DNA of 39,195 nt from Campylobacterales bacterium (GCA_027023405.1 JALVVN010000024.1:65585-104779), one strand, 5' to 3'; positions 15,671 to 26,347 are shown, counted from the first letter of the stretch. Program-made: numbers and translations. Notes: generated by a model from the sequence alone, not told the origin.

Positions 15671-16945
15671 ATGATACTCCATCTTGATCTTGACTCCTTT
15701 TTTGCTTCTGCACATCGATCACGAGATAAACGCTTGTTGCATCGTCCTATTGCCGTTGGAGGCAGGAGCAATTTGAGGATTTTTGATAGAGCCAAGAGGG
15801 GTATCAGACTTTACAATCATAATTCCGGTGCCTTTGTCAATCCTGTTTTTTATCATCAGCACCAAGAGGATTTTGAGCGATTTTTTGTCGATCACATCAA
15901 TGGCAAACGAAAGATTAGGGGGATCATCACAACCGCTAGCTATGAGGCGAGAGCCTACGGCATCAAAACGGGGATGAGTGTCGCTGAAGCGCTTCGGCTC
16001 TGCCCCGATCTCATTGTACTTGTTCCTGACTACCTGCTCTACCACGAACTTTCACACGCCATTTACCAATTTTTAGAGCTTGAAATACCTGCCGTCGAGC
16101 AGTATAGCATTGATGAATTTTTTGGAGATGTAAAGGGATGGATCTCCGATAGGGAATTGTTGGCGTTTGCTTATCGTTTGCAGAGAGAGATCAGAGAGCG
16201 TTTTGAACTACCCATTTCTATCGGTATCGCCGAGGGAAAGTGGATCGCTAAATTGGCAACCGAATATGCAAAACCGAACGGTATTTGCTTGATCCCCCAA
16301 GGGGAGATTGGACGATTTATTCATGAGATACCGATCGAAGAGTTCCCGGGAATTTCCAAAGGGTATAAAAAGCGACTCGAACGCTATAAGATCGAGACAT
16401 TGGGCGAAGCGCTAAAGCGCAAAGATCTCTTTTACGGTTGGGGAAAACCGGGAAAGATGCTCTATCATCGTATCAAGGGGGATGACGGAGAGGGGATCAG
16501 TGTAAAAAATAGTCGCAAATCGATAGGACTCTCCCGCACCTTTGACCCGATTCGATCGCGGGAGGAGATCAGACGGCGTATCGTGATTTTGGCAAGACAT
16601 ATCGTCTATATGGTGCAAAAGATCGGCGCCAATCCGACCACCTACTATGTAGGGATTCGGTATGATTTCGGGCAACGAGTCAAGGGGAGAAAAACGGTGG
16701 ATCGTCTCTTTAGTGAAGCGTTGTGCAAGGCAATCTTTGTAGAGATTTTTGAGGAGATTGATCTTGGGGTAGGCTCAGTGACAAAACTCTCGGTACGCGT
16801 TTCAAACTTTAGCGATCAAAAGTGCAAAACCCTTTCACTCTTAGAATGGAATCGGGATATATCGGCGCAACAACTCTCCCGATCGGTACAGCGGATGCGG
16901 GAGAAATATACCCTTGATGTGATCAAGGGGGCGAATGAGCTATAA
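15671..16945 (+). CDS. dinB: Y-family DNA polymerase (DinB-like) with N-terminal insertion
   Basis: This 424-residue translesion polymerase keeps the metal-binding LDLDSFF (D6, D8) and YSIDEFF (D148-E149) motifs and ITTASYEARAYGIKTGM. The thumb helix-hairpin-helix (EEFPGISKGYKKRLERY) and the little-finger region continue to the end. Between VGG (near 31) and the ITTASYEAR strand lies an insertion of about 50 residues (33-92), containing LYNHNSGAFVNPVFYH and a DFERFFVDHIN segment, that canonical Pol IV lacks. No Shine-Dalgarno is visible ahead of the ATG. It is likely a stand-alone gene. Confidence 0.9.
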   Translation: MILHLDLDSFFASAHRSRDKRLLHRPIAVGGRSNLRIFDRAKRGIRLYNHNSGAFVNPVFYHQHQEDFERFFVDHINGKRKIRGIITTASYEARAYGIKTGMSVAEALRLCPDLIVLVPDYLLYHELSHAIYQFLELEIPAVEQYSIDEFFGDVKGWISDRELLAFAYRLQREIRERFELPISIGIAEGKWIAKLATEYAKPNGICLIPQGEIGRFIHEIPIEEFPGISKGYKKRLERYKIETLGEALKRKDLFYGWGKPGKMLYHRIKGDDGEGISVKNSRKSIGLSRTFDPIRSREEIRRRIVILARHIVYMVQKIGANPTTYYVGIRYDFGQRVKGRKTVDRLFSEALCKAIFVEIFEEIDLGVGSVTKLSVRVSNFSDQKCKTLSLLEWNRDISAQQLSRSVQRMREKYTLDVIKGANEL

Positions 16946-16952
16946 ATTTTCC

Positions 16953-17246
16953 CTAAAAATTTTTGGCGTTTTGGAACTCCGCAATCTCATTTTCGACCAT
17001 TTCATCGATCATGATGCGGTAGATTTGGGCAACCATATTTGGATTGACACCGAGCGTGAGGGCTAAGTGTCTTGCACGATCGATGACAAAATCGACGCGT
17101 TCATCCGCCTTGATTTCTTCAATGGAGTGTTTGAATTTGGCAGCTTGCTTGATGAGATCTTTACGCTCTGCAATGCGTCGTAAAATCTCCTCATCCACAC
17201 GATCGATCTCCTGTCGAACTTCCTCTAACGAATCACACTGTTTCAT
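16953..17246 (-). CDS. AroQ-type chorismate mutase
   Basis: This 97-residue all-helical protein matches monofunctional chorismate mutase or its close relative isochorismate-pyruvate lyase. The pattern is LEEVRQEIDRVDEEILRRIAER, quoted here in part, then AAKFKHS and the conserved IDEMVENEIAEF tail. The usual catalytic Arg and Lys residues are present in the first helix and KFK. It would feed prephenate for Phe and Tyr synthesis. Short length and the missing prephenate dehydratase fusion distinguish it from PheA. AGGAGGCG precedes its ATG. Confidence 0.85.
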   Translation of the reverse strand: MKQCDSLEEVRQEIDRVDEEILRRIAERKDLIKQAAKFKHSIEEIKADERVDFVIDRARHLALTLGVNPNMVAQIYRIMIDEMVENEIAEFQNAKNF

Positions 17247-17314
17247 AAAAATCGCCTCCTGATATTGATGCGCCTATTTTACCTTAAATCGACATAGACA
17301 AAGCAACTCTTTAA

Positions 17315-17320
17315 TATAAT
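17315..17320 (+). promoter_or_regulatory. -10 element upstream of bcp
   Basis: TATAAT lies 39 bp before the bcp ATG, with no strong -35 at the right distance. It is the most likely promoter for bcp and queH. Confidence 0.45.
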
Positions 17321-17358
17321 ACTGCAAAGTGACGGTAAAACAATAGGAGGAGGGAAGT

Positions 17359-17826
17359 ATGTTGGAAGTTGGAACAAAAGCGCCGGAGTTTTGTCTGCCA
17401 AATCAAGATGAGGTGGAGATGTGTCTGCGTGATCTGAAAGGGAAGTGGATTGTGCTCTACTTTTATCCTAAGGATAACACCCCCGGTTGTACGACGGAGG
17501 CGTGTGATTTTACCGAAGCGTTGCCTGATTTTAGCGCGTTGGATGCGGTGATCATGGGTGTGAGCCCTGATAGTCCGAAGAAGCATCGAAACTTTATCGA
17601 GAAAAAGGATCTCAAGATCACCCTTTTGAGCGATGAGGAGAAAGAGGTGTGTGAGCTGTATGATGTTTGGAAGCTCAAAAAGAATTACGGACGCGAATAT
17701 ATGGGTGTGGTACGCACGACCTATATCATCGATCCGGACGGCAAGATCGTTGCGGCGTGGGATAAAGTGCGTGTCAAAGGGCATGTCGAAGCGGTCAAAG
17801 AGAAGCTGAAAGAACTTCAGGGCTGA
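17359..17826 (+). CDS. bcp: Thioredoxin-dependent peroxiredoxin Bcp
   Basis: This 155-residue AhpC/TSA-family peroxidase reduces organic and hydrogen peroxides. The peroxidatic Cys is in PKDNTPGCTTEACDF, with a second Cys five residues on, as in typical bcp. The VGVSPDS-like motif is GVSPDSPKKH. Strong AGGAGG precedes the ATG. Its TGA overlaps the queH ATG by one base, so the pair is translationally coupled. Confidence 0.94.
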   Translation: MLEVGTKAPEFCLPNQDEVEMCLRDLKGKWIVLYFYPKDNTPGCTTEACDFTEALPDFSALDAVIMGVSPDSPKKHRNFIEKKDLKITLLSDEEKEVCELYDVWKLKKNYGREYMGVVRTTYIIDPDGKIVAAWDKVRVKGHVEAVKEKLKELQG

Positions 17827-18911
17827 TGCTCGTTCATATTTGCTGCGCGGTCGATAGCCACTACTTTTTGCAAAAGCTTCGAGAACACTACCCAGAAGAT
17901 GATCTTGTCGGCTACTTTTATGATCCCAATATCCACCCTTATAGCGAATATTATTTGCGTCTTTTGGATGTGCGTCGTAGCTGTAAGAAGCTGGGGATTT
18001 CTCTGATCGAGGGAGATTACAACTACCGCGGATGGTTGGAAGCAGTCAAAGGGTATGAAGATGAGCCGGAAAAGGGTGCAAGATGTGATCTCTGCTTTGA
18101 TAATCGACTCGAATCGACGGCACAAAAGGCACAAGAGTTAGGGATCGGAAGTATTACGACGACACTGCTTACCAGCCCCAAAAAATCACTCGAACAACTT
18201 CGATCGGCAGGTGAGGCAGTAAGTGAGCGCTACGGTGTGCGATTTGAAGCGCCTGACTTCCGCGTCAAGGGAGGAACGCAAGAGCAGTTTGCGATGGCAA
18301 AAGAGGAGAAGCTTTACCATCAAGACTATTGTGGGTGTATCTATGCACTCACCAAACAGCGGGAGAGTCAAGATCGGCTTGCCGATGAGCTCTTTTCGCC
18401 GATTACTAAACAAATCCAGCCCGAATCGATCGAGGATAGGATTCGTCTCTATGAGACGCGAGAGGAGCTAGAGGATCGAGGAGGGTTGTATGAGATCATT
18501 CGAGAATCATTTTTGAACTATCGTCTTTTGCGATCGTGGGTCAAGATTGACAAGCAGATCGTACCCTCCTATATCCTTCCCTATTCGCAAATGCGAAGAA
18601 AATTTTTAAAGAGTCGGATCGATAAAAAGATAGAAAATATTTATTTGAGCCGACATGAAAATATTTACTTCTTAGATCTTGAAGCCTTTAATCAATTAGC
18701 TAAGTCTAAATACAAAAATGTTAAAGATATTTTACAAAATCCGCTTGATTTTGAGGATGAATTGGGGATTAGAAGTCAAATAGTTCAAAATCCCTATGCA
18801 CTCACACCTATCATTATCGTTGATAAAATTGAAATGGAGAGTAAGTTTGAACTCTATCTGGAGGCGAAGAACTACCAAGATACAAGGGAGCATTTAGTAA
18901 AATTAAGTTAA
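17826..18911 (+). CDS. queH: Epoxyqueuosine reductase QueH with C-terminal extension
   Basis: This 361-residue protein catalyses the last step of tRNA queuosine synthesis, reducing epoxyqueuosine. The N-terminal 190 residues hold the metal-binding Cys sets: C6-C7 (HICCAVDS), C87/C90 (CDLCFDNRL) and C169/C171 (YCGC). About 170 residues follow that ordinary QueH (about 200 residues) lacks. They are rich in charge and end without a recognised domain. It overlaps the bcp stop codon by one base. Confidence 0.88.
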   Translation: MLVHICCAVDSHYFLQKLREHYPEDDLVGYFYDPNIHPYSEYYLRLLDVRRSCKKLGISLIEGDYNYRGWLEAVKGYEDEPEKGARCDLCFDNRLESTAQKAQELGIGSITTTLLTSPKKSLEQLRSAGEAVSERYGVRFEAPDFRVKGGTQEQFAMAKEEKLYHQDYCGCIYALTKQRESQDRLADELFSPITKQIQPESIEDRIRLYETREELEDRGGLYEIIRESFLNYRLLRSWVKIDKQIVPSYILPYSQMRRKFLKSRIDKKIENIYLSRHENIYFLDLEAFNQLAKSKYKNVKDILQNPLDFEDELGIRSQIVQNPYALTPIIIVDKIEMESKFELYLEAKNYQDTREHLVKLS

Positions 18912-18944
18912 TATGGGCGTTGATCAAATAAAGGAGCCTCCTAA

Positions 18945-19391
18945 ATGTTGAATGTAGTGGAGATTCAAAAAATTTTACCACATCGTTTCCCCTTTTTGCT
19001 TATCGATAGAGTAGAAAAGCTTGAGTGTGAAAAGTCGATAGTGGGGTATAAAAATGTCTCAATTTCCGAGCCTGTTTTTCAAGGGCACTTCCCTGATCAT
19101 CCCATCTATCCGGGTGTGATGATTGTTGAAGGGATGGCGCAAGCCGGCGGTGTGTTGGCATTTAAGAGTATGAGTGCTGAAGATCAAGAGGGTGCGAAGG
19201 ATAAAGTTGTCTATTTTATGAGTATCGACAAATGTAAATTTCGCTCTCCCGTCACACCCGGTGATAAGCTTGAGTATCATATCGATGTCATTAAGCATCG
19301 CGGAAATATTTGGGTGCTTGAGGGTAAAGCGGTGGTCGATAACAATATTGTCGCTGAGGCTGAACTCAAAGCGATGATCGTGGATAAATAG
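18945..19391 (+). CDS. fabZ: 3-hydroxyacyl-ACP dehydratase FabZ
   Basis: This 148-residue hotdog-fold enzyme acts in fatty-acid elongation. [12 protein letters not shown] and [20 protein letters not shown] carry the catalytic His (48) and Glu (62). AAAGGAG lies upstream of the ATG. It is followed immediately by lpxA, as in most proteobacteria, coupling fatty-acid and lipid A synthesis. Confidence 0.96.
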   Translation: MLNVVEIQKILPHRFPFLLIDRVEKLECEKSIVGYKNVSISEPVFQGHFPDHPIYPGVMIVEGMAQAGGVLAFKSMSAEDQEGAKDKVVYFMSIDKCKFRSPVTPGDKLEYHIDVIKHRGNIWVLEGKAVVDNNIVAEAELKAMIVDK

Positions 19392-20186
19392 ATGCCAAAT
19401 ATCCATCCAAGCGCCATTATTGAAAAGGGTGCTAAGATTTCTGAAAGTGCCATGGTTGGTCCCTATACTTATATCGGTAAAGATGTTACACTTGAAGCGG
19501 GTGTTGAAATTTTGCAAGGGGCACAGATCTGGGGAGTGACACGGATCGGAGAGGGGACGAAGGTCTATTCGTGCGCTGTCATAGGTCAAGTACCGCAAGA
19601 TCTCAAGTATCACGGTGAACGGGTTGAACTCATTATCGGGCAAAATAACACCATCAGAGAGTTTGCATTTTTCAATCCTGGCACCGAGCACGATAAGGGC
19701 GTGACAAAGATTGGCGATAACAATCTTTTTATGGCATACACCCATGTCGCACATGATGTGGTGATCGGTGATCACAATATCTTTGCCAATAATGTTGCTC
19801 TAGCGGGGCATGTAGAGGTGGGTGATTATGTCGTGATTGGCGGTCATACACCGGTGCATCAATTTTGCAAAATCGGTGATTACGCGATGATTGGCGGAGC
19901 GAGTGCATTGACGCAGGATATTCCCCCGTTTTGTTTAGCGGAGGGAAATAAGGCGAAAGTAAAGAGCTTAAACCTTGTCGGAATAAGGCGAAATCTTGAT
20001 AAAGCGGATGTGGAAGAGATCAGTAGAGCCTATAAGCAGCTCTTCCGATCTTCAACACCACTCAAAGAGAGTGCTAAAATATTGTTAGAAAGCACACAAA
20101 ATTCAAAAGTGCAAGCGTTGTGCCAATTTATATTAGAAACCAAACGGGGAATACCCTACGAGAGGAATAGTGAAAATGTCAAATAG
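19392..20186 (+). CDS. lpxA: UDP-GlcNAc acyltransferase LpxA
   Basis: This 264-residue left-handed beta-helix enzyme adds the first acyl chain in lipid A synthesis. Hexapeptide repeats run from about residue 4 to 190. The catalytic His lies in [14 protein letters not shown], and [19 protein letters not shown] closes the helix. It starts on the base after the fabZ stop codon and overlaps clpX by 11 bp, so all three are co-translated. Confidence 0.96.
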   Translation: MPNIHPSAIIEKGAKISESAMVGPYTYIGKDVTLEAGVEILQGAQIWGVTRIGEGTKVYSCAVIGQVPQDLKYHGERVELIIGQNNTIREFAFFNPGTEHDKGVTKIGDNNLFMAYTHVAHDVVIGDHNIFANNVALAGHVEVGDYVVIGGHTPVHQFCKIGDYAMIGGASALTQDIPPFCLAEGNKAKVKSLNLVGIRRNLDKADVEEISRAYKQLFRSSTPLKESAKILLESTQNSKVQALCQFILETKRGIPYERNSENVK

Positions 20187-21402
20187 ATGTAGTTTTTGTA
20201 AAGCGCAAGAGAGTATAGATAACCGCATATTAGCAGGAGAAGATGCGTATATCTGTGAAAACTGTGTTGTTTCTGCGTATAAAATCTTCTTTGGTGAAGA
20301 GAGTGAGCAGAGTGAAGTAAGCAAAGAGGTTGATCTCGAACTTTTTACACCCAAAGAGCTCAAAAGTGTGCTAGATAACTATGTTATCGGACAAGAACAG
20401 GCAAAAAAGGTCTTTTCTGTTGCTGTTTACAACCACTACAAGCGAATCTTAAAACAGAATTCCGTCGAGGGTGACGATACGGAGATCCAAAAATCAAATG
20501 TTCTTTTCATCGGACCGACAGGTAGCGGTAAAACACTGATGGCACAAACTTTGGCAAAGCATTTGGATGTGCCGATTGCCATTACCGATGCAACGAGTCT
20601 CACAGAAGCGGGATATGTGGGTGAGGATGTGGAGAATATCTTGACACGCCTACTCCAAGTGGCTGACAACGATATCGAAAAAGCGCAAAAAGGCATTGTC
20701 TTTATCGATGAGCTGGACAAGATTGCACGAGCGGGAGAGAACCGATCGATTACACGGGATGTATCGGGTGAAGGTGTGCAACAGGCACTCTTGAAGTTGA
20801 TCGAGGGTAGTGTGGTCAATATCTCACCCAAAGGCGGTCGAAAGCACCCCAATCAAGAGTTTACGCAGATCGATACTTCCAATATCCTCTTTATCTGCGG
20901 CGGTGCGTTTGCCGGGCTAGAGGAGATCATCGCCAAACGATTGGGTGGAAATGTCTTGGGCTTTGGACAAGAGAAAAAAGGTGAAGCGGAGCGCGAGAAG
21001 CTGTTGAGTGAGGTGGAACCGGATGACTTGGTGCATTTTGGTTTGATTCCCGAGTTGATTGGACGATTGCATGCGATTACGACACTAGAGCCGATCAGTG
21101 AAGAGGCGATGGTAGAGATTTTGACAAAGCCAAAAAATGCGATTGTGAAGCAGTACAAAAAGCTCTTTGCGATCGACAATGTCAAGCTCACTTTTGAAGA
21201 GAAAGCGCTTAGAGCGATAGCGAAGTTGGCGATTGCACGAAAGACCGGTGCAAGAGGGTTACGAACGATTATGGAAGATATTATGCTCGATATCATGTAT
21301 GAGCTACCGGAATTGAGCGGTTATGAGATTGTTATTACGGAAGAGGTAGTCAATAACGGAGCGAAACCACTCTATATAGAAGCGATTAAAAAAAGCGCGT
21401 AA
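20176..21402 (+). CDS. clpX: ClpX unfoldase subunit of the ClpXP protease
   Basis: This 408-residue AAA+ protein unfolds substrates for ClpP. The N-terminal zinc domain has Cys 5, 8, 27 and 30. Walker A is GPTGSGKT, Walker B FIDELDKI, the pore loop GYVGED and the sensor-2 region [10 protein letters not shown]. The ATG at 20176 is chosen because AGAGGA precedes it. A GTG two codons earlier is also in frame. The gene starts within the end of lpxA. Confidence 0.95.
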   Translation: MSNRCSFCKAQESIDNRILAGEDAYICENCVVSAYKIFFGEESEQSEVSKEVDLELFTPKELKSVLDNYVIGQEQAKKVFSVAVYNHYKRILKQNSVEGDDTEIQKSNVLFIGPTGSGKTLMAQTLAKHLDVPIAITDATSLTEAGYVGEDVENILTRLLQVADNDIEKAQKGIVFIDELDKIARAGENRSITRDVSGEGVQQALLKLIEGSVVNISPKGGRKHPNQEFTQIDTSNILFICGGAFAGLEEIIAKRLGGNVLGFGQEKKGEAEREKLLSEVEPDDLVHFGLIPELIGRLHAITTLEPISEEAMVEILTKPKNAIVKQYKKLFAIDNVKLTFEEKALRAIAKLAIARKTGARGLRTIMEDIMLDIMYELPELSGYEIVITEEVVNNGAKPLYIEAIKKSA

Positions 21403-21431
21403 CGGCATGAAATAGATAAAAGGATAAAGCG

Positions 21432-22469
21432 GTGTTGTGGGATAAACTTTTGGGACTCTTTTCGGATGATTTAGCGATTGATCTGGGTACGGCAAATACG
21501 ATCGTGATCGCCAAAGGCAAAGGCATTATTATCAGTGAGCCTTCTGTGGTTGCCCTGCGTATTGAACCAAATGGCGAGAAAAGCGTTTTGGCGGTTGGTA
21601 AAGAGGCAAAAGAGATGCTAGGACGAACACCTGAAAATATCGAAGCGATTCGTCCTCTCAAAGAGGGTGTAATTGCAGATTTTGATGTGGCGCAGGAGAT
21701 GATTCGTGCTTTTATTGCAAAAGCACATAACGGCAAGCGTTGGGTGCGACCTCGTGTGATTATCTGCGTACCATATGGCTTAACGCAGGTGGAGAGAAAA
21801 ACGGTAGAAGATTCCGCACAATCAGCAGGCGCACGGGAAGTGATTTTAGTAGAAGAGCCCAAAGCTGCTGCAATTGGTGCCGGACTTCCTGTCAAAGATC
21901 CCAAAGGAAGCATGGTAATCGATATCGGAGGTGGTACCACAGAGATCGGTATTGTGTCACTGGATGGTCTAGTCAAGAGTAAATCTCTCAAAGTAGGCGG
22001 TGATCGCTTTGAGGAAGAGATTGTTGAGCATATTCGAAAAAAACATAAATTAATTGTCGGAGAGCAGACCGGTGAAGAGATCAAGATTACGATTGGTACA
22101 GCAATCGAGCTCGATGAGCCTAAAAAGATGCAGATTAAAGGGAGAGATGAATCAACCGGACTGCTTAAAGAGGCAGAGATCAGTAGTGAAGATGTCAGAG
22201 AGGCGATAGCGAAACCGCTTGAGGAGATCGCAAATGCTGCGCAAGAGGTATTAGAAGAGGTCTCTCCTGAGCTTGCCGGTGATATCATAGAGAGTGGTAT
22301 TGCGTTGACGGGAGGCGGTGCGCTGTTAAACGGTTTGGATGTCTATCTAAGTAAACGATTACAGTTGCCGGTTTTTATCGCGGAAGATCCATTGCTCTCT
22401 GTCGCGAAGGGAACCGGTGCGATGTTAGAAAATATCGACTCTTATAAGCACTTTATGAGCGACAGATAG
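21432..22469 (+). CDS. mreB: Rod-shape actin homologue MreB
   Basis: This 345-residue actin-like ATPase organises lateral cell-wall synthesis. The phosphate loops are DLGTANTIV and [16 protein letters not shown]. The membrane-binding amphipathic start is [14 protein letters not shown] start is used, with AAGGA about 8 bases ahead. The gene follows clpX by 29 bp. No mreC follows, and carB begins 58 bp downstream. Confidence 0.95.
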   Translation: MLWDKLLGLFSDDLAIDLGTANTIVIAKGKGIIISEPSVVALRIEPNGEKSVLAVGKEAKEMLGRTPENIEAIRPLKEGVIADFDVAQEMIRAFIAKAHNGKRWVRPRVIICVPYGLTQVERKTVEDSAQSAGAREVILVEEPKAAAIGAGLPVKDPKGSMVIDIGGGTTEIGIVSLDGLVKSKSLKVGGDRFEEEIVEHIRKKHKLIVGEQTGEEIKITIGTAIELDEPKKMQIKGRDESTGLLKEAEISSEDVREAIAKPLEEIANAAQEVLEEVSPELAGDIIESGIALTGGGALLNGLDVYLSKRLQLPVFIAEDPLLSVAKGTGAMLENIDSYKHFMSDR

Positions 22470-22495
22470 ACTCCCTCTTATAAGTCCTTTTTTGA

Positions 22496-22501
22496 TATAC
22501 T
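22496..22501 (+). promoter_or_regulatory. -10-like element ahead of carB
   Basis: TATACT lies 26 bp before the carB ATG and could give carB its own start site. No convincing -35 was seen. Confidence 0.3.
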
Positions 22502-22527
22502 CCCAAGCAAAATCTATAAGGAACTCT

Positions 22528-25500
22528 ATGCCAAAAAGAGAGGATGTAAAAAATATCTTACTAATAGGCTCTGGTCCGATTGTGATCGGGCAAGCATGTG
22601 AATTTGACTACTCCGGAACCCAAGCCGCAAAGACACTCAAAGAGTTAGGTTACCGTGTCGTACTGATTAACTCCAACCCCGCTACCATTATGACCGATCC
22701 GGAATTTGCCGATCGTACCTATATCGAGCCGATCACAACAGAAACGATCGCACGCATTATCAAATCGGAGAAGATCGACGCGATTTTACCGACGATGGGT
22801 GGGCAGACCGCTCTGAATGTCGCAATGGAGATGTATGAAAAAGGGATGCTAGATGGTGTAAAATTTCTAGGTGCACATCCCGATGCGATCCGAAAAGGAG
22901 AGGATCGACAAGCTTTCAAAGAGGCGATGATCAAGATCGGTATCGATCTTCCCAAAAGCAAATATGCTTACTCGATGAAAGAGGCGTTAGAGGCGGCGGA
23001 GGAGATCGGCTTTCCTTTAATTATCCGCGCCTCCTATACTCTTGCCGGTGGCGGAAGTGGCGTAGCATACAACATCGATGAGTATAAAGTGTTGGCGCAA
23101 AACGGTTTGGATGCAAGTCCGATCAACGAAATCCTCATCGAAGAGTCGCTTTTGGGTTGGAAAGAGTATGAGATGGAGGTGATTCGTGATTGCAAAGATA
23201 ACTGTATCATTGTTTGCTCTATTGAAAACTTCGATCCGATGGGAGTCCATACAGGAGATAGTATCACTGTCGCACCCGCTTTGACACTGACCGATAAAGA
23301 GTATCAGCATATGCGAAATGCCTCTTTTGCGATTTTGCGAGAGATTGGTGTCGATACAGGTGGAAGTAATGTGCAGTTTGCGATCAATCCCCAAAATGGG
23401 CGGATGACGGTTATTGAGATGAATCCTCGAGTCTCACGATCTTCAGCTTTGGCATCCAAAGCGACAGGATATCCGATTGCCAAAGTGGCAACGCTTTTGG
23501 CGGTGGGCTATACACTCGATGAGATCAGCAATGACATCACCGGTACCCCGGCTTCTTTTGAACCGACCATTGACTATATCGTGACCAAAGTGCCACGATT
23601 TACTTTCGAAAAGTTTCCGTGTGCCGATTCGACCTTGACCACTTCGATGAAGAGTGTGGGAGAGGTGATGGCGATAGGGCGCACTTTTAAGGAGTCTATT
23701 CAAAAGGCGCTCTGTTCACTTGAGACGGGATTGAGCGGTTTTGAGAAGATGGAGGGAGATGAAGAGTGGATCAAAAAAGAGCTCAGACGCCCTAATGAAA
23801 ATCGTATCTTGATAATTGCTGAAGCCTTTAGACGGGGTATCGAACTTGAGGAGATCTATGAGTGTTGCAAAGTTGATCGCTGGTTTTTGTATCAGATCGA
23901 AGAGATTGTTGCATTTGAGTCTCAGATAGATAAGACCATTATGATCGACAAAGAGCGATTGCGATTAGCCAAATCATACGGCTTTAGCGATGCGATGCTT
24001 GCCAAGCTCACCGGATATCATGAGGATGATATCTATCAAAATCGTAAAGATATGGGGATCGAGCTTGAACACAATGAGGTCGATACTTGTGCGGCAGAGT
24101 TTGAAGCGCTTACTCCTTATCTCTATTCGACAACGCCTATCACTCCAAGAGAGAGAGAAACAAAGCAGGAGAGTGATCCCAAAGTAATGATTATCGGTGG
24201 CGGTCCCAACCGGATCGGTCAGGGGATAGAATTTGACTACTGCTGTGTGCATGCCTCTTTTGCGCTCAAGGATCTTGGGGTCAAAACGATTATGTACAAC
24301 TGCAATCCCGAGACGGTTTCGACCGATTATGATACAAGTGATATTCTCTACTTTGAGCCGATCGATTTTGAGCGGGTACGCACGGTAATCGAGCATGAAA
24401 ATCCTGATGGGGTGATTGTGCACTTTGGTGGACAGACACCGCTCAAACTCTCCGGTGATCTTGATCGTGTCGGGGCGAAGATTATCGGTACGAGTGCCGC
24501 AGTCATCGATCTTGCCGAAGATCGGGAGAAGTTTTCAAAGTTTATCAAAAAGATTGGACTCAAACAGCCGGACAATGCAACTGCAACCACCAAAGAGGGA
24601 GCACTCAAAATCGCTCAGAAGATCGGTTATCCGGTATTGGTGCGACCGAGTTATGTCTTGGGTGGACGGGCGATGCGTACGGTTTACAGTGATAGTGAAT
24701 TGAGCCAATATATGGATGAAGCGGTAAGCGTGAGCAATGAATCTCCCGTGTTGATTGACAAATTTTTGGATGCAGCGATCGAGGTGGATGTAGATGCGAT
24801 CAGTGACGGTAAAGATGTCTATATCGGTGCAATTATGCAACATATTGAGGAGGCGGGTATTCACAGTGGTGACAGCGCCTGTTCACTACCGCCTATCTCA
24901 CTGGATGAGCGGATCATTTCCGAAATCGAACAAAAGACCAAAGAAATAGCACTAGGGCTTGAGATCAAAGGATTGCTCAATATCCAGTATGCCGTCTATC
25001 ATAATGAGATCTATATGATCGAAGTCAATCCACGGGCAAGTCGAACGGTACCGTTTGCTTCCAAGGCAACCGGCATTCCACTTGCAAAAGTGGCGACACG
25101 GGTGATGTATCAGGGTAATTTGAGAGAAGCGCTGAAATTTTACGATCATTTCGGTGTCGTGATAGAATCGGAAGGAATCCTAAAACCGAAGATCAAGGAT
25201 CATGTCGCGGTCAAAGAGGCGGTTTTCCCGTTTAAAAAGCTTGGCAGAGCCGATCTAATTTTGGGACCGGAGATGAAATCGACGGGAGAGGTAATGGGGA
25301 TCAGCCGAACTTTTCCCTTCTCTTTTGCCAAGTCGCAAGAGGCGAGTGACAATGTACTACCGTTAGAGGGAACGATTTTTATTTCACTAACCAATAACGA
25401 TAAACGCTATGCGCAAGAGATTGGCAAGCTCTTTTTGGATGCGGGATTTGAGATCGTGGCAACAAGCGGTACACGCGATGCACTCAAAGAGGCGGGAATC

Positions 25501-25767
25501 GAGAGTCAAAAGGTACTCAAGATCAGTGAAGGTCGTCCCAATATCGAGGATATGATCCGAAACAATGAGATCGATTTGGTGCTCAATACCAGCGATTCTA
25601 AAGCGAGTAAAGATGATGCAAAGATGATTCGCCAAAGCGTACTTAAGCAAAATATCCCTTACTTTACAACTATCGCAGCGGCTAAAGTGGCGGCGGAGGC
25701 TATCATAGCGCTACAAAATGCCAAAGATCTCACACCTAAAGCGCTTCAGGACTATTTAGGCTCTTGA
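22528..25767 (+). CDS. carB: Carbamoyl-phosphate synthase large subunit
   Basis: This 1079-residue enzyme makes carbamoyl phosphate for pyrimidines and arginine. Both ATP-grasp halves are complete, opening with [20 protein letters not shown] and [20 protein letters not shown]. The C-terminal MGS-like allosteric domain begins near residue 940. The start at 22528 has AAGGA 5 bases upstream. An ATG at 22492 in the same frame lies in the promoter region and is less likely. The TGA overlaps the start of the following YrdC-like gene by one base. Confidence 0.96.
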   Translation: MPKREDVKNILLIGSGPIVIGQACEFDYSGTQAAKTLKELGYRVVLINSNPATIMTDPEFADRTYIEPITTETIARIIKSEKIDAILPTMGGQTALNVAMEMYEKGMLDGVKFLGAHPDAIRKGEDRQAFKEAMIKIGIDLPKSKYAYSMKEALEAAEEIGFPLIIRASYTLAGGGSGVAYNIDEYKVLAQNGLDASPINEILIEESLLGWKEYEMEVIRDCKDNCIIVCSIENFDPMGVHTGDSITVAPALTLTDKEYQHMRNASFAILREIGVDTGGSNVQFAINPQNGRMTVIEMNPRVSRSSALASKATGYPIAKVATLLAVGYTLDEISNDITGTPASFEPTIDYIVTKVPRFTFEKFPCADSTLTTSMKSVGEVMAIGRTFKESIQKALCSLETGLSGFEKMEGDEEWIKKELRRPNENRILIIAEAFRRGIELEEIYECCKVDRWFLYQIEEIVAFESQIDKTIMIDKERLRLAKSYGFSDAMLAKLTGYHEDDIYQNRKDMGIELEHNEVDTCAAEFEALTPYLYSTTPITPRERETKQESDPKVMIIGGGPNRIGQGIEFDYCCVHASFALKDLGVKTIMYNCNPETVSTDYDTSDILYFEPIDFERVRTVIEHENPDGVIVHFGGQTPLKLSGDLDRVGAKIIGTSAAVIDLAEDREKFSKFIKKIGLKQPDNATATTKEGALKIAQKIGYPVLVRPSYVLGGRAMRTVYSDSELSQYMDEAVSVSNESPVLIDKFLDAAIEVDVDAISDGKDVYIGAIMQHIEEAGIHSGDSACSLPPISLDERIISEIEQKTKEIALGLEIKGLLNIQYAVYHNEIYMIEVNPRASRTVPFASKATGIPLAKVATRVMYQGNLREALKFYDHFGVVIESEGILKPKIKDHVAVKEAVFPFKKLGRADLILGPEMKSTGEVMGISRTFPFSFAKSQEASDNVLPLEGTIFISLTNNDKRYAQEIGKLFLDAGFEIVATSGTRDALKEAGIESQKVLKISEGRPNIEDMIRNNEIDLVLNTSDSKASKDDAKMIRQSVLKQNIPYFTTIAAAKVAAEAIIALQNAKDLTPKALQDYLGS

Positions 25768-26201
25768 TGATCTATTTGGCGCAAACCGATACCACTGTCG
25801 GTCTCTTGAGTCGATCCAAAGAGGCGTTGGCAAAGGTAAAGGGGAGAGAGCCGTGCCAGCCGACAATCGCCTGTGTGAGTAGCTTTCGAAAGCTCAAAAA
25901 GCAGACACGAATTCCCAAAAATTTTCGATGCCTTATTCGTAGATCGCGCAAAACGACCTTTGTCTATCCAAACGGACAAGCCTATCGCGTCGTTTTTGAT
26001 CCAGAACACAATCAACTTTTAGATCGCTTTGATTTGCTCTATTCTACTTCAGCAAATCCACATGGTCAACCGCTCGATATCGATTGGGCAAAGGGGGTTG
26101 CGGATGTAGTGATTACTCCACCGCATGGGTTTGAGTCACGCAAAGCCTCTAAGATCTGGAGGTTGGGCAAAAATCGGCGATATCTTTTGAGAAAACTTTA
26201 G
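25767..26201 (+). CDS. Short Sua5/YciO/YrdC-family protein
   Basis: This 144-residue protein fits the YrdC/Sua5 fold, whose best-known members make threonylcarbamoyl-AMP for the t6A tRNA modification. IYLAQTDTTVGLLS matches the family start, and YSTSANPHGQPLD the conserved binding motif near residue 94. The usual length is about 190-200 residues, so it lacks about a quarter of the fold, apparently the central region. It could be the organism's reduced t6A enzyme or a paralogue. The ATG overlaps the carB stop by one base. Confidence 0.75.
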   Translation: MIYLAQTDTTVGLLSRSKEALAKVKGREPCQPTIACVSSFRKLKKQTRIPKNFRCLIRRSRKTTFVYPNGQAYRVVFDPEHNQLLDRFDLLYSTSANPHGQPLDIDWAKGVADVVITPPHGFESRKASKIWRLGKNRRYLLRKL

Positions 26202-26314
26202 GAAAATTGTACAAATCTTTTCAAAATCAGATACTTTTGTGAGTATTAGTAACAAAAATTACTCTATTTTCTTAAATTAGTCAATAATTATTTACTTCAA
26301 TCTTGAAATATAGC

Positions 26315-26320
26315 TAGAAT
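26315..26320 (+). promoter_or_regulatory. -10-like element upstream of the EF-hand-like gene
   Basis: TAGAAT lies 28 bp before the ATG, with TTACTT as a weak -35 at a 17-bp spacing (26292-26297). The AT-rich gap has no other gene. Confidence 0.4.
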
Positions 26321-26347
26321 AGATCCAGTTTAAAACATTGGAGAAAC

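Noticed and set aside
17826-18911. Possible fusion of queH to a second enzyme
   Set aside because: The extension shows no motif of a known enzyme, so only an extension is claimed.
19059-19775. 238-residue open frame opposite fabZ and lpxA
   Set aside because: It spans two well-supported overlapping genes on the other strand and looks like mirror codons (His, Asn, Ile rich).
21386-22288. 300-residue open frame on the - strand opposite mreB
   Set aside because: It is Ser/Pro/Ile-rich shadow coding from the mirror of mreB, has no ribosome site and no recognisable motif.
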